Of a DNA stretch of 64,000 nucleotides, positions 8,312 through 16,751 are shown one piece after another. Every line of letters starts with the position of its first letter. Position 1 is the stretch's first letter. A model generated the notes under the pieces. The model searched no databases and was not told the origin of the DNA. It saw nothing but the letters and a program-made list of their open reading frames with translations. The stretch is from G963692885 sp964658655 (GTDB taxonomy: Bacteria > Acidobacteriota > Terriglobia > Terriglobales > Acidobacteriaceae). The stretch is from assembly GCA_964658655.1 (NCBI GenBank), contig CAZZZL010000011.1, positions 1-64,000 on the forward strand. Direction: 5' to 3'. Both the position numbers and the translations under genes were made by a program.

Positions 8312-9955
8312 ATGTCATCCGCTGAAGGTATTCCGCGCCTCTCGCACTGGGCCGAGCGGCTGCCGCGAATACTGTGTGCCGTGATGGCAGCCTGCCTGCT
8401 GTTTTTTGTGGTGGACACACTGCACTGGCCGCTGGTGGGCGATGCCGTCTCAGTCCATTATCTGGTCCTGCTGATGCAGCACGGCATGGCGCCCTATAGG
8501 CAGATCGTCGACGCCCAGATGCCGGGCACCTTTCTGATCGATTGGATCGTGATACACATCTTTGGCGGCAGCGCGTTGGGATTGCGGTTTTTCGATTTCG
8601 CGTTGATGGTGTCCGCAGCGCTTGCCATGCTGGCGATCGCGTGGCCGACCGCCGAGGCAGGTCGTTTCATCACGGATGACAGATGGGCTGCGCTGCTGGC
8701 CGGCGGACTGTTTGCGCTGGTCCATGGCCGCGACGGCATTCCGCAGGCAGGGCAGCGCGACCTGATGATGGCTGTGCTGCTGCTTGCCGCTTATGCGTGC
8801 GCGTTCCATGCGGTGCGGGCAGACAGGCCATGGCTGCTTTTTCTCGGGGGGATCTGCGCGTCTGCAGCTGCCACTATCAAGCCGACCGTTTTCCCGGCGG
8901 CTGTCATGGTCTTTGTCCTCGCGCTGTGGCATCTCTGGCGAACGCATCGGCCGTTTGGCGCGCCTTTCCTTGCAGCGGTACTCGGCAATTTTGTGCCGAT
9001 CGCAGCTGTCCTGATTTTCCTGCTGCGGGAACAGGCGCTTCGTGCATTTCTGCATGGAGGCATCAGCCTGATGTCTTACCACGCATCGTTGCAGAGACGC
9101 TCGGTAGCCTATCTTCTCGGCCACTCTCTTTCGCCCGTCACCATACTGTTTCCGCTGCTGTTGATCTGCATCGTCCTGAGATACACAGCAGACCGAACCA
9201 GCCCTGTTGCAGAGGATGCATCGCCAGGCTGGGAACGTCCTGCCCTTTACGCGGGCTTGTTGCTTTCACTCATCTCCTTCATCGCCCAGGGAAAAGGCTT
9301 TCCGTACCACCGTTATCCGTTTCTTGTGTTCTTCCTGCTGATTGCCATGTCTGAGTTCAGACACGCGCTTCAGGGCATGCGGCTGCTGATAAAAAGCAGG
9401 CGCGGGCTCGGCCTGAGCTGGTGCATGACAGGTGTCTGCGGGCTCTGCATTTCGTCGTTGGCGCTTGCCCCGATTTCTGCTTACAAGATCAGGAGATTTG
9501 CCTGGGGTGATGACGAAGATTTCCGCCTGATGAGCGCCGACCTTGCGACCGCAGGCGGTAGTACTTTGTCTGGCCGTGTGCAATGCATCGATGCGTTTGC
9601 GGGCTGCATCAACACCCTCTACCGTCTTGGCTTGGTCCAGAGCACAGGCTTTATCGTGGATTTTTATTTCCTCGCGCCCGACTCCAATCCGGTTGTACAA
9701 GCGATGAGGAAACAGTTCTGGGATGAGATTCAGAACGATCCTCCGCGTGTGTTCCTCGTGACGAAAATGGTTTTTCCGATCAATCCCGCCACTCCGGACA
9801 CTTACGACAAGCTCAAGCTCTGGCCGCAGTTCGATGACTATCTGAGCGCGCATTACGAGATTGCCGCAGAGCGCACGCCACAGCAGTATGTGCGGCTGGG
9901 CAATCGTCCGGAACGGCCCGCAGGATATCGCATCTATGTCCGCAAGCATGAATAG
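8312..9955 (+). CDS. GT-C-type polytopic membrane protein (PMT/ArnT-like glycosyltransferase), copy 1
   Basis: 547 residues with about 9-11 membrane helices. The first periplasmic loop contains WPLVGDAVSVHYLVLL and MAPYRQIVDAQMPGT, the arrangement seen in GT-C enzymes that use a lipid-linked sugar (acidic residue, then a Tyr-Arg-Asp, then a Pro-Gly before the next helix). A KGFxYHRYPF motif lies near residue 330. The C-terminal part is soluble and periplasmic and ends in YVRKHE. The next gene is a close paralogue, starting within the last 8 bp of this one. No Shine-Dalgarno sequence is evident at this start. The acceptor (lipid A, protein or polysaccharide) is unknown. Confidence 0.7.
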   Translation: MSSAEGIPRLSHWAERLPRILCAVMAACLLFFVVDTLHWPLVGDAVSVHYLVLLMQHGMAPYRQIVDAQMPGTFLIDWIVIHIFGGSALGLRFFDFALMVSAALAMLAIAWPTAEAGRFITDDRWAALLAGGLFALVHGRDGIPQAGQRDLMMAVLLLAAYACAFHAVRADRPWLLFLGGICASAAATIKPTVFPAAVMVFVLALWHLWRTHRPFGAPFLAAVLGNFVPIAAVLIFLLREQALRAFLHGGISLMSYHASLQRRSVAYLLGHSLSPVTILFPLLLICIVLRYTADRTSPVAEDASPGWERPALYAGLLLSLISFIAQGKGFPYHRYPFLVFFLLIAMSEFRHALQGMRLLIKSRRGLGLSWCMTGVCGLCISSLALAPISAYKIRRFAWGDDEDFRLMSADLATAGGSTLSGRVQCIDAFAGCINTLYRLGLVQSTGFIVDFYFLAPDSNPVVQAMRKQFWDEIQNDPPRVFLVTKMVFPINPATPDTYDKLKLWPQFDDYLSAHYEIAAERTPQQYVRLGNRPERPAGYRIYVRKHE

Positions 9956-11642
9956 AATTGCGGATTCACAAGTCTGCCGTGATACCTTGCTTCCGCAAAT
10001 TATTTGCGCTATCGCTGCGGTATGCCTGCTGTTCTTTTTCGTCGCTTCCTGGCACTGGCCACTCGTCGGCGACGCTGTATCTGTGCACTACCTGGTGCTG
10101 CTGATGGCGCATGGCATGGCGCCTTACCGGCAGATTGTCGATGCGCAGATGCCGGGCACATATCTCGTCGACTGGCTGGTCGTGCACCTTTTCGGAGGCG
10201 GGCGCGCCGGGCTCAGAGTTTTCGATTTCTCACTGATCATCGGCGCGATGATGGCGATGATCGCGATCGCGTGGCCCACGTCTGCTCAGACTGCGAAGGG
10301 ATTCTTTCGCGATGGAAGGTACGCGGCGCTCCTTGCGGGATGTCTCCTTGGACTTGCGCATGGCCGCGATGGCATTGAGCAGGGCGGTCAGCGCGATCTT
10401 GTGATGGCCGTGCTGCTGCTTGCCGCATATGCCTCTGCTTTTCATGCGCTCCGCAGGCATCGACCATCGCTGTTGGGAATTGCTGGCGTATGTTCAGCGC
10501 TGTCGATAACGATCAAGCCCACGGTGCTGCCCGCGGCTGTACTCGTCCTGCTGCTGGCGTGGATAGAGTTACAGCGTCGGCGAACGCGAAGCATTTCGTA
10601 TCTGCTGGCGGCCTTGGTGGGGCTCTGCATTCCACTCGCGGCGGTCTCGACTTTTCTTGCGGCGAATCATTCGATACTAGCGTTTCTTGAGGCGGTCCGG
10701 GGGATGTGGCCCTACTATGCGACCCTGCAGAGACGCCCTGTCGGGTACTTGCTGCTGCACAGCTTCTCGCCGCTCGCGTCACTCCTCGTGCTGTGGGGAC
10801 TTGTCTGGCTACTGATCGACATCAGACGGCTATGGTCGCGTCGATCTCTTGCGCGTTCAGCGGAAAATGCGAAGCCAGGCAGCTCGCTGGCCATCCTCGA
10901 AATCAAGTGGGAGAGGATCACGCTCTACTGCGGCCTGCTGCTCTGCCTGGTTTCCTTTGTCGCCCAGGGCAAGGGATTCGTCTATCACCGCTATCCGTTC
11001 CTGGCATTCCTGCTGCTGTTCGTCATGCTGCAGTTTCAGCGCGCGTATTCTTCGACAGCCCCTGATGATCGAAACGGAAGGCCGACCTTGGCCGATTGCC
11101 TGCGCTATGCCGGCACACTGGGTCTGCTCGCCGCTGTATTCCTCGCGCCATTATGTGCCTTCAAAATCAGCCGCTTCGACTGGCGCAATGACGATTACTA
11201 CGACCAGCTGAGTGCCGACCTGAACAGGCTTGGCGGCAGCCAGCTTTCCGGCCGTGTGCAATGCATGGATGCGTTCTCCGGCTGCATCAGTACGCTCTAC
11301 CGCATGGACCTGGTGCAGAGCACAGGCTTTCTTGTCGACTTCTATTTCTTTGCGCCGCAATCGAATCCAGTCATTGAAGAGATGCGGCAACATTTCTGGC
11401 AGGACCTGCGGAAGAATCCGCCACGCATATTCGTGGTGAGCAAGCAGGTGTTCCCGGCCGCATTTTCGAGCAGTGGCGAGCCGCTTGATACGTACAACAA
11501 GCTCAAGCGCTGGCCGCGGTTCGACGATTACCTGCGCGAACATTACACGCTTGTCGAGGAGCACGACTGGCAGCGGCCGGTTCTCTGGGCAAGCCACGCC
11601 AACCATCCAGCGGGTTATCGGATTTATGTCCGGCGCTCCTAG
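9948..11642 (+). CDS. GT-C-type polytopic membrane protein, copy 2 (tandem paralogue)
   Basis: 564 residues from ATG 9948, which overlaps the previous stop (ATGAATAG), so translation is probably coupled. It repeats the neighbour almost motif for motif: WPLVGDAVSVHYLVLLMAHG, PYRQIVDAQMPGT, HGRDGIEQGGQRDLVMAVLLLAAYA, KGFVYHRYPFLAF, SGRVQCMDAFSGCISTLYRMDLVQSTGF, and a closing GYRIYVRRS. It has an extra basic cytoplasmic loop near residues 295-320. The two genes are a tandem duplication that has diverged, so they may act on different sugars or work as a pair. An in-frame ATG 12 nt earlier is also possible. Confidence 0.7.
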   Translation: MNRIADSQVCRDTLLPQIICAIAAVCLLFFFVASWHWPLVGDAVSVHYLVLLMAHGMAPYRQIVDAQMPGTYLVDWLVVHLFGGGRAGLRVFDFSLIIGAMMAMIAIAWPTSAQTAKGFFRDGRYAALLAGCLLGLAHGRDGIEQGGQRDLVMAVLLLAAYASAFHALRRHRPSLLGIAGVCSALSITIKPTVLPAAVLVLLLAWIELQRRRTRSISYLLAALVGLCIPLAAVSTFLAANHSILAFLEAVRGMWPYYATLQRRPVGYLLLHSFSPLASLLVLWGLVWLLIDIRRLWSRRSLARSAENAKPGSSLAILEIKWERITLYCGLLLCLVSFVAQGKGFVYHRYPFLAFLLLFVMLQFQRAYSSTAPDDRNGRPTLADCLRYAGTLGLLAAVFLAPLCAFKISRFDWRNDDYYDQLSADLNRLGGSQLSGRVQCMDAFSGCISTLYRMDLVQSTGFLVDFYFFAPQSNPVIEEMRQHFWQDLRKNPPRIFVVSKQVFPAAFSSSGEPLDTYNKLKRWPRFDDYLREHYTLVEEHDWQRPVLWASHANHPAGYRIYVRRS

Positions 11643-11796
11643 TCGAAGTGCGGGGTGCTGCAGCCGGAACTTCCCGGGCAGTAGTCGCCACTGTACTTGC
11701 CCTCATGCGTCTGCGCAGATAGTGTAAGTCGGAGCGCATGTATCTATCGCTCCATGTTGTGAGCATTCGTATTGAAGATTGAGAGGTAGACCACGT

Positions 11797-13785
11797 ATGT
11801 CCATCGACGCCACGGGTTCTCAAAAGGGCGCACCGCAGGATGCCCACTTCAGCTCCATGCTGCGTGAGAACCGCGTCTTTTCTCCGCCCGCAGAGTTTGC
11901 CGCCAAAGCGCGCATTGGCAGCATGGAAGAATACGAAGCCATGTACAAACGGTCGATCGATGACCCCGAAGCGTTTTGGGGTGAGGCCGCGAAAGAACTG
12001 CACTGGTTCAAGCCGTTCACCCGTGTGCTCGACTGGGAGTTGCCGCATGCGAAGTGGTTTGCCGATGGCCAGCTGAACCTCTCCTACAATTGCGTCGACC
12101 GCCACGCACTGGGCAGCAAACGTGACCACACCGCGATCTTGTGGGAAGGCGAGCCGGATGGCGAAGTCCGCAAGTTGACCTTTGCCGAACTGCATGTCGA
12201 AGTACAGAAATTTGCGAATGCACTTAAACAGCGGGGGATTCGCAAAGGCGACCGTGTTGCCGTGTACATGGGCATGACCCCGGAGCTGGCGATTGCGCTG
12301 CTGGCCTGTGCTCGCATCGGTGCCATTCACTCCGTGATCTTCGGCGGCTTCGCGGCGCATGCGCTGGTCGACCGCATCAACGATGCGCAATGCAACGCCG
12401 TCATCACGCAGGATGCGAGCTGGCGTCGCGGCGCCCAGGTGCCGCTCAAGTCCGTCGTCGATGAAGCGTTGCAGCAGTGCCCGTCAGTGAAGCATGTCAT
12501 CGTGTATCAACGCACCAAGTGTCCCGTGACGATGCATACCGGCCGCGATTACTGGTGGCATGAACTCATGGCCCACGCTTCGACTGAGTGTCCCGCTGAG
12601 CCGCTCGACGCAGAAGATCCGCTGTACATTCTCTATACGTCAGGTACGACGGGGAAGCCGAAAGGCATTCTTCACACGACCGGCGGCTATTCCGTACAAA
12701 CTTACCTGACCAGCAAATTTATCTTTGATCTGCGCGACGATGATGTGTTCTGGTGTACCGCTGATATTGGCTGGGTCACCGGGCACTCCTACGTCGTCTA
12801 CGGTGCGCTGCAGAATGGCGTCACCACTGTGATGTATGAAGGCGCATTGAATTGTCCGCACGAGGATCGTACCTGGAAGATCATTGCCGATCACAAGGTC
12901 ACGGTTTTTTATACCGCGCCAACAGCCATCCGCGCGTTCATCAAGTGGGGCGATGAGCACGTCGCGAAGCATGATATTTCGTCACTGCGGCTACTCGGAA
13001 CAGTGGGCGAACCCATCAATCCGCAGGCCTGGATGTGGTATCACGAAATCATCGGCAAGGAACGCTGCCCGATCGTCGATACGTGGTGGCAGACGGAAAC
13101 AGGCGCGATCATGATGGCACCGATTCCCGGCGCCGTGCCGACGAAACCGGGATCGGCGACGCGGCCATTCTTCGGTATCGTGCCGGAAATTGTTACGAAA
13201 GGGGGCAGTCCTGTACCAAAAGGCCACGGCGGCCTGCTGGTTATTCACAAACCATGGCCGGGCATGGCCCGCACCATCTACAACGATGACGAGCGTTACG
13301 AGAAAGCGTACTGGTCGGAGATTCCGGGTAGCTACTTCACGGGCGACGGTGCACGCTGCGATGATGACGGCTATTACTGGATCATGGGCCGTGTCGACGA
13401 TGTCATTAACGTCAGTGGCCATCGTCTCGGCACCATGGAGATAGAGTCAGCGCTGGTCGCGCATCCCAAGGTCGCGGAAGCCGCCGTGGTTGGCCGTCCT
13501 CACGAGATGAAGGGGCAGGCAATCGCAGCCTTCGTGACGCTCGAAACAGGAACGAAGCCAAGCCCGGAGCTGAAGGAAGAATTGCGCACCTGGGTCGCGA
13601 AAGAAATTGGAGCGCTCGCCCGGCCGGACGATCTGAAGTTCACCGAAGTTCTGCCAAAAACCCGCAGCGGCAAAATCATGCGAAGGCTGTTGCGCGAGCT
13701 CGCGACCTCCGGTGAAATCAAGGGCGACACAACAACACTGGAAGACATGCAGTCGCTGATCAACCTCCGCGGTTCCGAGGATTAA
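11797..13785 (+). CDS. acs: Acetyl-CoA synthetase (AMP-forming)
   Basis: 662 residues, the usual Acs length. The enzyme activates acetate to acetyl-CoA via acetyl-AMP in the cytoplasm. Motifs: the P-loop-like YTSGTTGKPKG near residue 277, the adenylate-binding DTWWQTETGA, the hinge region GDGARCDDDGYYWIMGRVDDVINVSGHRLG, and the C-terminal catalytic Lys in KTRSGKIMRRLLRE, the lysine that is reversibly acetylated in known Acs proteins. The start is ATG 11797 with GAGAGG about 10 nt upstream; a TTG 18 nt earlier is less likely. A terminator-like hairpin follows at 13856. Confidence 0.95.
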   Translation: MSIDATGSQKGAPQDAHFSSMLRENRVFSPPAEFAAKARIGSMEEYEAMYKRSIDDPEAFWGEAAKELHWFKPFTRVLDWELPHAKWFADGQLNLSYNCVDRHALGSKRDHTAILWEGEPDGEVRKLTFAELHVEVQKFANALKQRGIRKGDRVAVYMGMTPELAIALLACARIGAIHSVIFGGFAAHALVDRINDAQCNAVITQDASWRRGAQVPLKSVVDEALQQCPSVKHVIVYQRTKCPVTMHTGRDYWWHELMAHASTECPAEPLDAEDPLYILYTSGTTGKPKGILHTTGGYSVQTYLTSKFIFDLRDDDVFWCTADIGWVTGHSYVVYGALQNGVTTVMYEGALNCPHEDRTWKIIADHKVTVFYTAPTAIRAFIKWGDEHVAKHDISSLRLLGTVGEPINPQAWMWYHEIIGKERCPIVDTWWQTETGAIMMAPIPGAVPTKPGSATRPFFGIVPEIVTKGGSPVPKGHGGLLVIHKPWPGMARTIYNDDERYEKAYWSEIPGSYFTGDGARCDDDGYYWIMGRVDDVINVSGHRLGTMEIESALVAHPKVAEAAVVGRPHEMKGQAIAAFVTLETGTKPSPELKEELRTWVAKEIGALARPDDLKFTEVLPKTRSGKIMRRLLRELATSGEIKGDTTTLEDMQSLINLRGSED

Positions 13786-13855
13786 GCCGGCATCCTGCGA
13801 ATGCCTACGGCGGCGCCTGCATGGCGGGCGGGGTTTGCCACAAAGGGCGTACTTT

Positions 13856-13887
13856 AAGAAACCCAGGAGTAGTACCTCCTGGTTCTT
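13856..13887 (+). terminator. Terminator-like hairpin after acs
   Basis: A 7-bp GC stem (13863-13869 with 13876-13882) is extended by AAGAA/TTCTT across a 2-nt bulge, about 12 bp in total, followed by a short mixed T/A tail. It lies 70 bp past the acs stop. Confidence 0.5.
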
Positions 13888-13967
13888 CAAAAACTGCCTA
13901 TACGGCCAGTATGGCCGCCCGCGCATGGCCAGCCGGAAGGCATCACATAGAAGGGTAGGATGATTCA

Positions 13968-14516
13968 ATGGAAGTGACTGAAGCGAACGAACTCCGCGAG
14001 AATCACGAGCATGCTGCGCATGATTCGTCCATGCGTCCCGTCGCGTTGATGATGGCTATCCTTGCCGTGCTGGTTGCCGTGACGACGCTGCTCGGACATC
14101 GGGCTTCGACCGAGGCTGTGTTGTCGCAGGCGCGTGCAAGTGACGACTGGAATGAATATCAGGCGAAGCGTATCCGGCAGAATGACACGACGCTGACGGC
14201 CGACCTGCTTTCAACACTCCCAGTGACGGATAAGGCTGCTGCCGACCAGTTGAAGGCAAGGTATCTGCAGCATTCTGCGCAGTGGGACAGCGATCTGAAG
14301 GAAGGCTCGGCGAAAGCGAAAGAGCAGGAAGCCGAAGGGCGCCTGGCCGAGCGTCGCGCCGATCGTTTCGACCTGGGAGAAGCGATGCTGGAGATCGGGC
14401 TGGTGATTACGTCGATCACGCTGCTGACCAGCAAGCGAGCGTATGCCCTGCTGGGCGGAGTGTTTGGATTGCTGGGTATTTTGTCCGCGATTTCTGCGTT
14501 TCTTTTGCGCTCTTAA
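13968..14516 (+). CDS. DUF4337 family membrane protein
   Basis: 182 residues. A His/Glu-rich cytoplasmic N-terminus (NELRENHEHAAHDSSM) is followed by membrane helix 1 (about 24-42), a long helical soluble middle part containing ASDDWNEYQAKRIRQ and a coiled-coil-like charged stretch (EGSAKAKEQEAEGRLAERRADRFD), and two membrane helices at the C-terminus. The pattern with SDDWNxYQAKxIR is the hallmark of DUF4337. Function is not known. The start is ATG with AGGATG upstream. It is 43 bp before the next gene on the same strand. Confidence 0.8.
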   Translation: MEVTEANELRENHEHAAHDSSMRPVALMMAILAVLVAVTTLLGHRASTEAVLSQARASDDWNEYQAKRIRQNDTTLTADLLSTLPVTDKAAADQLKARYLQHSAQWDSDLKEGSAKAKEQEAEGRLAERRADRFDLGEAMLEIGLVITSITLLTSKRAYALLGGVFGLLGILSAISAFLLRS

Positions 14517-14558
14517 CCGCTTGGCTGCACAGGGCAACTTCTACTGAGAAGCGATAGC

Positions 14559-15038
14559 ATGGTAGGTAGACCCATGCTCAAGGCCCAGGACAAGCCATAC
14601 TTCAACCTGCGTACATTTTTGGCCGCGCTGCTACTGGCAGTCTCAATCGCCGGTTGTGGCTTCGGTGTAGACTCCCTGTTTCACCACGCCAAGCAACTCT
14701 TTGCGTCAGATCTCTACACGTGCGTCGTGGCATTCGCGCTCTGTTACATGCTGCTGATCTACGAAAAGCGGCGGCGTGTGCTGCTGGCGCGCAGGATGGA
14801 GATCGCCGCGGAAGTCAATCATCACATTCGCAATGCGCTGACAGCCGTTGTCTTTTCCGCGTCGGTGCAGAACGATCCGGAACTTCAGGCAGTGATTGAG
14901 GACGCTACCGCGCGCATCGACTGGGTCCTGACGACGGTACTGCCGGACGGCGCGACCGATCTTCGCTGGCCGGTGCAGGCCAAGGCCTGGCGGCCGATCT
15001 CCTGGGTTGAGCATGCCGAAAAGCTGCGGCAGAAATAG
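14559..15038 (+). CDS. Membrane protein with an isolated histidine-kinase phosphoacceptor-like helix
   Basis: 159 residues with two membrane helices (about 19-37 and 52-69), then a cytoplasmic helix AEVNHHIRNALTAVVFSA (residues 84-101). That segment matches the H-box of histidine kinases (NHHIRNAL; candidate His88 or His89) and the following helix ends in Arg/Asp as in a DHp hairpin. The gene stops there: no HATPase domain (no N, G1 or G2 boxes) is present in this frame or the others downstream. It may be phosphorylated by another kinase, act as a dimerisation partner, or be a relic. The start may be ATG 14559 or ATG 14574. Confidence 0.6.
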   Translation: MVGRPMLKAQDKPYFNLRTFLAALLLAVSIAGCGFGVDSLFHHAKQLFASDLYTCVVAFALCYMLLIYEKRRRVLLARRMEIAAEVNHHIRNALTAVVFSASVQNDPELQAVIEDATARIDWVLTTVLPDGATDLRWPVQAKAWRPISWVEHAEKLRQK

Positions 15039-15220
15039 CGGCTGCCGCTCAACCGCTTTTGTCACGCCGGGCGCTGTTCAAGGCGCTGTCCTGTAAATAG
15101 TTACAGTGTGTGTTCGCCTATTTTTGACCAGAGAATCTGCTGTGTTTGTTGTACGTGTGAGTAAAAGATGCCGTCGTTCGACGTTGCGGCCAGAATGAGA
15201 CATGTTTGATGGGCCCGGCG

Positions 15221-16378
15221 CTATTCCGGCGCGTGGACGTGGCGCAAAACAGGTGACGCGAACGACAGTGCAAGGCATAGCAGCGTGACCACTATGAAGA
15301 TGCTACCGACACCGGTTGCCCGTCCGAGTACGCCAAGCAGGGGCGGTCCTATGAGCAATCCCGCATAGCCGATACCAACGGCCGTGGCAATGGCTGCGCC
15401 CGGAGCGACACCCGGCACCTGGCCGGCGGAACGATACAGGATCGGCGAGACGTTCGACAGGCCAAAGCCCATCAGTGCAAAGCCGGGAAGCGAAGCGACC
15501 AGGCCATGAGTCGAAAGCACAATGATGGTTCCGCATGCGGCCAGCAGCCCGCCATATCGCAGTGCCCGCAGCTCGGAGACGCGTGCGACAAACCGGTCGC
15601 CGGTGACGCGGCCGATCACCATGGCTGCGGCAAAGGCCGAGTAGCCGTACCCGACCACGCCGGCCCCCAGGTGACGTACGACGCGCAGGTACAAGCCGGA
15701 CCAGTCCGCAACTGCTCCTTCCGAAAGCATCGCTGAGAATGCCAGCATCCCGAGGAAGAGCAGGCGTCCGTGCGGCCGCGTCATGTGCTGTCGGCCGTGC
15801 GACTGTTCAGCCGCATGTTGAATCAGCCCACGCTGCATAATGCCGATGATCGCAATCAGTAGCCCCGCGAGCACGCCTACTACCAGCGCAGGCTTGTAGC
15901 CACGGGACAGGGCAGCGGCAGTCGCGGCGGAGCCGAGCATGCCACCCAAGCTCCACACGCCGTGGAAGAGAGAAATGGTGCGGCGGCCCATCTGCTTTTC
16001 GACGACCACTCCCTGCGAGTTCATGGCGACATCCATCGATGCGCCTGAAAGTCCAAGCAGCAGGAGGCCGACGGCCATGATCCACGGGGCCGGCGCAATC
16101 ACTGCCAGGGTGAGTGCAAGGGGCATCAGGCAGCCGCCGATGACGACCACGCGTTTGCTGCCGATCTTTGAGGTGAGCCAGCCGGCCAGCGGCATAGCGA
16201 GTGTCGCGCCGCAGCCGCCGGCAAGCAGGATGGCGCCAAGCTGCGCCGGGTTCAGGCCAAGCTCACGCGCCTTGTCCGGCACATGCGGCACCCATCCGCC
16301 AATAACACTGCCATTGACGAAAAAGCAGGCCGCGACTGCGATGCGGGCGCGAGTGGCGCTGGTAGAGTCAGCCGCCAA
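15221..16378 (-). CDS. MFS transporter (YbjJ/FucP-like)
   Basis: 385 residues, about 12 membrane helices, slightly short for MFS but normal for this subgroup. Motifs: FFVNGSVIGGWVPHVPDKARELGLNPAQLG at the N-terminus, typical of YbjJ-like carriers, SGASMDVAMNSQGVVVEKQMGR in helices 4-5, and SLFHGVWSLGGMLGS. Substrates are unknown for most members. The start is TTG at 16378; the preceding three bases are the TGA of the upstream small gene, and no ATG or GTG lies nearby, so translation is probably coupled to that gene. Confidence 0.8.
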   Translation of the reverse strand: MAADSTSATRARIAVAACFFVNGSVIGGWVPHVPDKARELGLNPAQLGAILLAGGCGATLAMPLAGWLTSKIGSKRVVVIGGCLMPLALTLAVIAPAPWIMAVGLLLLGLSGASMDVAMNSQGVVVEKQMGRRTISLFHGVWSLGGMLGSAATAAALSRGYKPALVVGVLAGLLIAIIGIMQRGLIQHAAEQSHGRQHMTRPHGRLLFLGMLAFSAMLSEGAVADWSGLYLRVVRHLGAGVVGYGYSAFAAAMVIGRVTGDRFVARVSELRALRYGGLLAACGTIIVLSTHGLVASLPGFALMGFGLSNVSPILYRSAGQVPGVAPGAAIATAVGIGYAGLLIGPPLLGVLGRATGVGSIFIVVTLLCLALSFASPVLRHVHAPE

Positions 16379-16558
16379 TCAGTGGCTCGTGCGGATGTTG
16401 TACAGCAGGAAGAAGACGAGGGCGAAGCCGCCAAGCAAAGAGACCAGGATGAACCCGCCGAGCGCGACCGAGACCTGGCGCTCTTTCTCCGGTGCCGGGC
16501 GTGTGATGCCGAAGGTGCCAATAAACACTTCGGACAGGTAAATGAGCAGGCGCATCAT
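16379..16558 (-). CDS. Small single-span membrane protein upstream of MFS gene
   Basis: 59 residues, starting ATGATG at 16558 with GAGACAGG just upstream. The N-terminal half is amphipathic with charged residues (RPAPEKERQV) and the C-terminal half forms one membrane helix (about residues 30-53, VALGGFILVSLLGGFALVFFLLY). Its TGA is immediately followed by the TTG start of the MFS transporter, with no gap. A partner role for the transporter is inferred only from this abutting arrangement. I do not recognise the family. Confidence 0.65.
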   Translation of the reverse strand: MMRLLIYLSEVFIGTFGITRPAPEKERQVSVALGGFILVSLLGGFALVFFLLYNIRTSH

Positions 16559-16751
16559 CCTGTCTCTAGGGTACGGTACTTACGGTCAGGGCGCACGCGC
16601 TACGCGATCTCGATAGTGATTTCAGACATTACAGGTCGCGCCTGAACGCCCGGCCATTAAACAGTCCGACGCAACCTGCAGGCCTGCCCGGCGACACAGG
16701 GTTCTACCGACGGAAGCATGAACGCGCGGCGTGCCCGCCCGTAACGGTGAG

